A stretch of DNA of 64,000 bases from Phytophthora colocasiae. Taxonomy: Eukaryota > Oomycota > Peronosporomycetes > Peronosporales > Peronosporaceae. Below, one piece after another: positions 62,476 through 64,000 of the stretch; position 1 is the stretch's first letter; each line of letters starts with the position of its first letter. Position numbers and translations under genes: made by a program. Where the stretch lies: NCBI GenBank assembly GCA_018806915.1, contig JAGKQI010000105.1:3162001-3226000 (forward strand). Direction: 5' to 3'. Under the pieces are notes generated by a model, which worked only from the letters and a program-made list of their open reading frames with translations, was not told the origin of the DNA and made no database searches.

Positions 62476-64000
62476 ATGTCTCGACCCAACGCCTGGACAG
62501 GAACCGACCAACCGGACACCAAAAGTACGAGGAAGCTGCACTGTACATCTGCGTGGACTCGCCTTGAAGACAAATGGAACGAGATCCAAGTCGGTCGTCA
62601 AGGATCGTATTCCGTTGAGCGTCTGGAAAGTTTGTATCACTATTGCTCAACCACATCTCCGACCCGAGTAGCTCTGGTTTGTGTATTTACTCCATGTCCA
62701 GCCTTAACATTTCTTCTGCTATTGGAATGTTTACCACTACGATCACCAGACGAAGGTTGGTCGGCCAATTGGATGTTCTGGGTTCGTTTGTCGCTAATGG
62801 TATTTACGCTAACGTTTGTGGGGATCTCGGATATGATTTTATTTATTCCAAAACTTGGATTTACCTTTCCCAAGAGTTATAGTAGCATTGGGATGTACCA
62901 TTGGCTACGTCGGGACATGTTTACTTGCGGCAGCAACGAACGTTGTTGGGTTTCCAATTCCTTTCATTTGGCAGTTTGGCGGCCTCTTGATAGGGTTTTT
63001 TCTGCCGATAATGCTCTTACTCGTGCTTGGATTCGCTCCTTTCAGGAGTGCTTCACCATTTCGCCAACATTTTAGCCGGTATATTCGACTAACTGGTGGC
63101 TTTATGGCTCTTGCTGGAGTGTATCCACTCTACAAAGTAGTCTACGATTTCATACCCGTGAAACTGAAAGGTGGAACTCTTGTTGCACTCCCGTTGTGGA
63201 AATTCGCAGCAAAACATTTTATGATGCAGTGTTCACGGGAATTGGAGGATTTTATCCCAATGATCGTTGCTTTGACAGTAGATCTATTCAGTGCGCTCTT
63301 CGTTACGGTCTGCATTTCAAGTTCTGGGTCACTCTACCTCTCGCTTCTCTTCATTGCGACTGATGCGAGCGAATTCGCTAACTGTGTTGGATATTCTACA
63401 TGAAACTGCGTCGGAATTTCATTCATCTCAAGAAAGCGTAAAGAAGTCCGACCTCCTGGCAAAAATCATTGCTGTGTCTCGGAATCCGAATGGTTTCAAT
63501 GTGAAATCGCTCAAGTTTACTCGTCTTTGGGCGTGTTTACCACATCGAATGAGTTCTGAACAAGAAAAATCGTTAAGTTCTTTAGATAAATCAAACCTGT
63601 ACGGCTCACGTGGTCTCATCTTTACAAGGAGAAAAAGTCGGCGTAAATCGAGACATCGCTCCCTGTCAGCTCGACTGCTTAAGAGCACGTCAATTGTTCC
63701 CAGTTCTGTCAGCTTTTTATCTGAAGGTTCTATCAAAAGAATGATCAATAGGGGAGAACAGTCGAGGCAACTGGTTGTTCAGGGGCTGCAACTACTTTTC
63801 CATTGTGAATATTTAGCCCTGGTGGAGTATATCGAGTGTGTCGTCCCTCTGGTAGTCGCTACACACAACGTGGTGCTCAATCATCTACCGAATGCTGAGT
63901 ATTACCCTACTTCCAACAACTGGGGGGTCTCAGCAGTCCTGAATATCCTGGTGTTCGCCGCCTTGGAAATTGCCTCGTTACTGCTTCTGCACTTTTTCCT
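62476..64000 (+). pseudogene. Multi-pass membrane protein of an oomycete family, frameshifted, runs off the window
   Basis: It starts at ATG 62476 (MSRPNAWTGTDQ). SYSVERLESLYHYCSTTSPT and the following hydrophobic segments (ALVCVFTPCPALTFLLLLEC, FWVRLSLMVFTLTFVGISDM) recall, from memory, a large Phytophthora family of predicted multi-spanning proteins of unknown role. The frame shifts near 62868 into VIVALGCTIGYVGTCLLAAA and four or more further membrane segments. It shifts again near 63370, where the protein continues as TVLDILHETASEFHSSQES through a basic RRKSRRKSRHRS loop to further hydrophobic segments at the window end. Two frame changes make it a likely pseudogene. No transport or enzyme motif is seen. 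Confidence 0.72.

Overview
The window looks like nuclear DNA from an oomycete of the Phytophthora/Peronosporales type. Supporting evidence is the short GT–AG introns (about 57–72 bp) in compact genes, an initiator-plus-FPR core promoter motif in front of two genes, a Crinkler-family effector gene, a WRKY19-like zinc-repeat protein, and Gypsy and Copia retrotransposons of the kinds common in these genomes. The species cannot be named from the sequence. No tRNA, rRNA or CRISPR locus was found.

Layout. Positions 1–~10.6 kb hold the 5' three quarters of a decayed Ty3/Gypsy element on the minus strand (element A), running from inside its integrase back through reverse transcriptase, protease and a very large gag to a leader/LTR zone. 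From 10.6 to 11.2 kb is a broken minus-strand gene remnant. From 11.3 to 14.0 kb are two minus-strand paralogs: a truncated one, and a full-length membrane-anchored alpha/beta-hydrolase-like protein. A complete Copia element sits at 14316–21594: two 279-bp LTRs that read identical, a 5-bp target duplication, and one stop codon in an otherwise open gag-pol frame. It carries an antisense ORF with a chromodomain-like segment and a possible cysteine-peptidase domain. A tandem Gypsy array follows at 21793–39457 (LTR–internal–LTR–internal–LTR, three 718-bp LTRs, 4-bp target duplication at the outer ends). Both internal regions share disabling lesions, including loss of the reverse transcriptase active-site segment. 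At 39484–41224 lies a third, frameshifted paralog of the hydrolase-like gene. Removing the two insertions would leave the three paralogs as a compact tandem cluster.

From 41.2 to 44.8 kb I see no gene I can support. From 44.8 kb the window is ordinary gene-dense DNA: a WRKY19-like zinc-repeat protein (+), a five-exon TEY MAP kinase (-), a six-exon DIX-like protein (-) sharing a 121-bp divergent promoter with an SDS22-like leucine-rich-repeat protein (+), a single-pass membrane protein (-), a WNK-type kinase (-) and a four-exon flavin monooxygenase (+). The last 5.5 kb is effector-type territory again: a decayed fragment of a Crinkler gene, a Crinkler NTPase gene broken by two frameshifts (-), and, divergent from it, a broken multi-pass membrane protein gene that runs off the window end.

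The gene-dense block holds signalling parts (MAPK, WNK, SDS22-like and DIX-like), but nothing in the sequence shows that they act together. The most unusual material is in the retroelements: the antisense chromodomain/peptidase ORF inside a young Copia element, a tRNA-Met anticodon-arm type primer-binding site that contains the gag-pol start codon, a canonical -1 slippery heptamer at the Gypsy gag/pol overlap, and the tandem array of elements lacking the RT active site.
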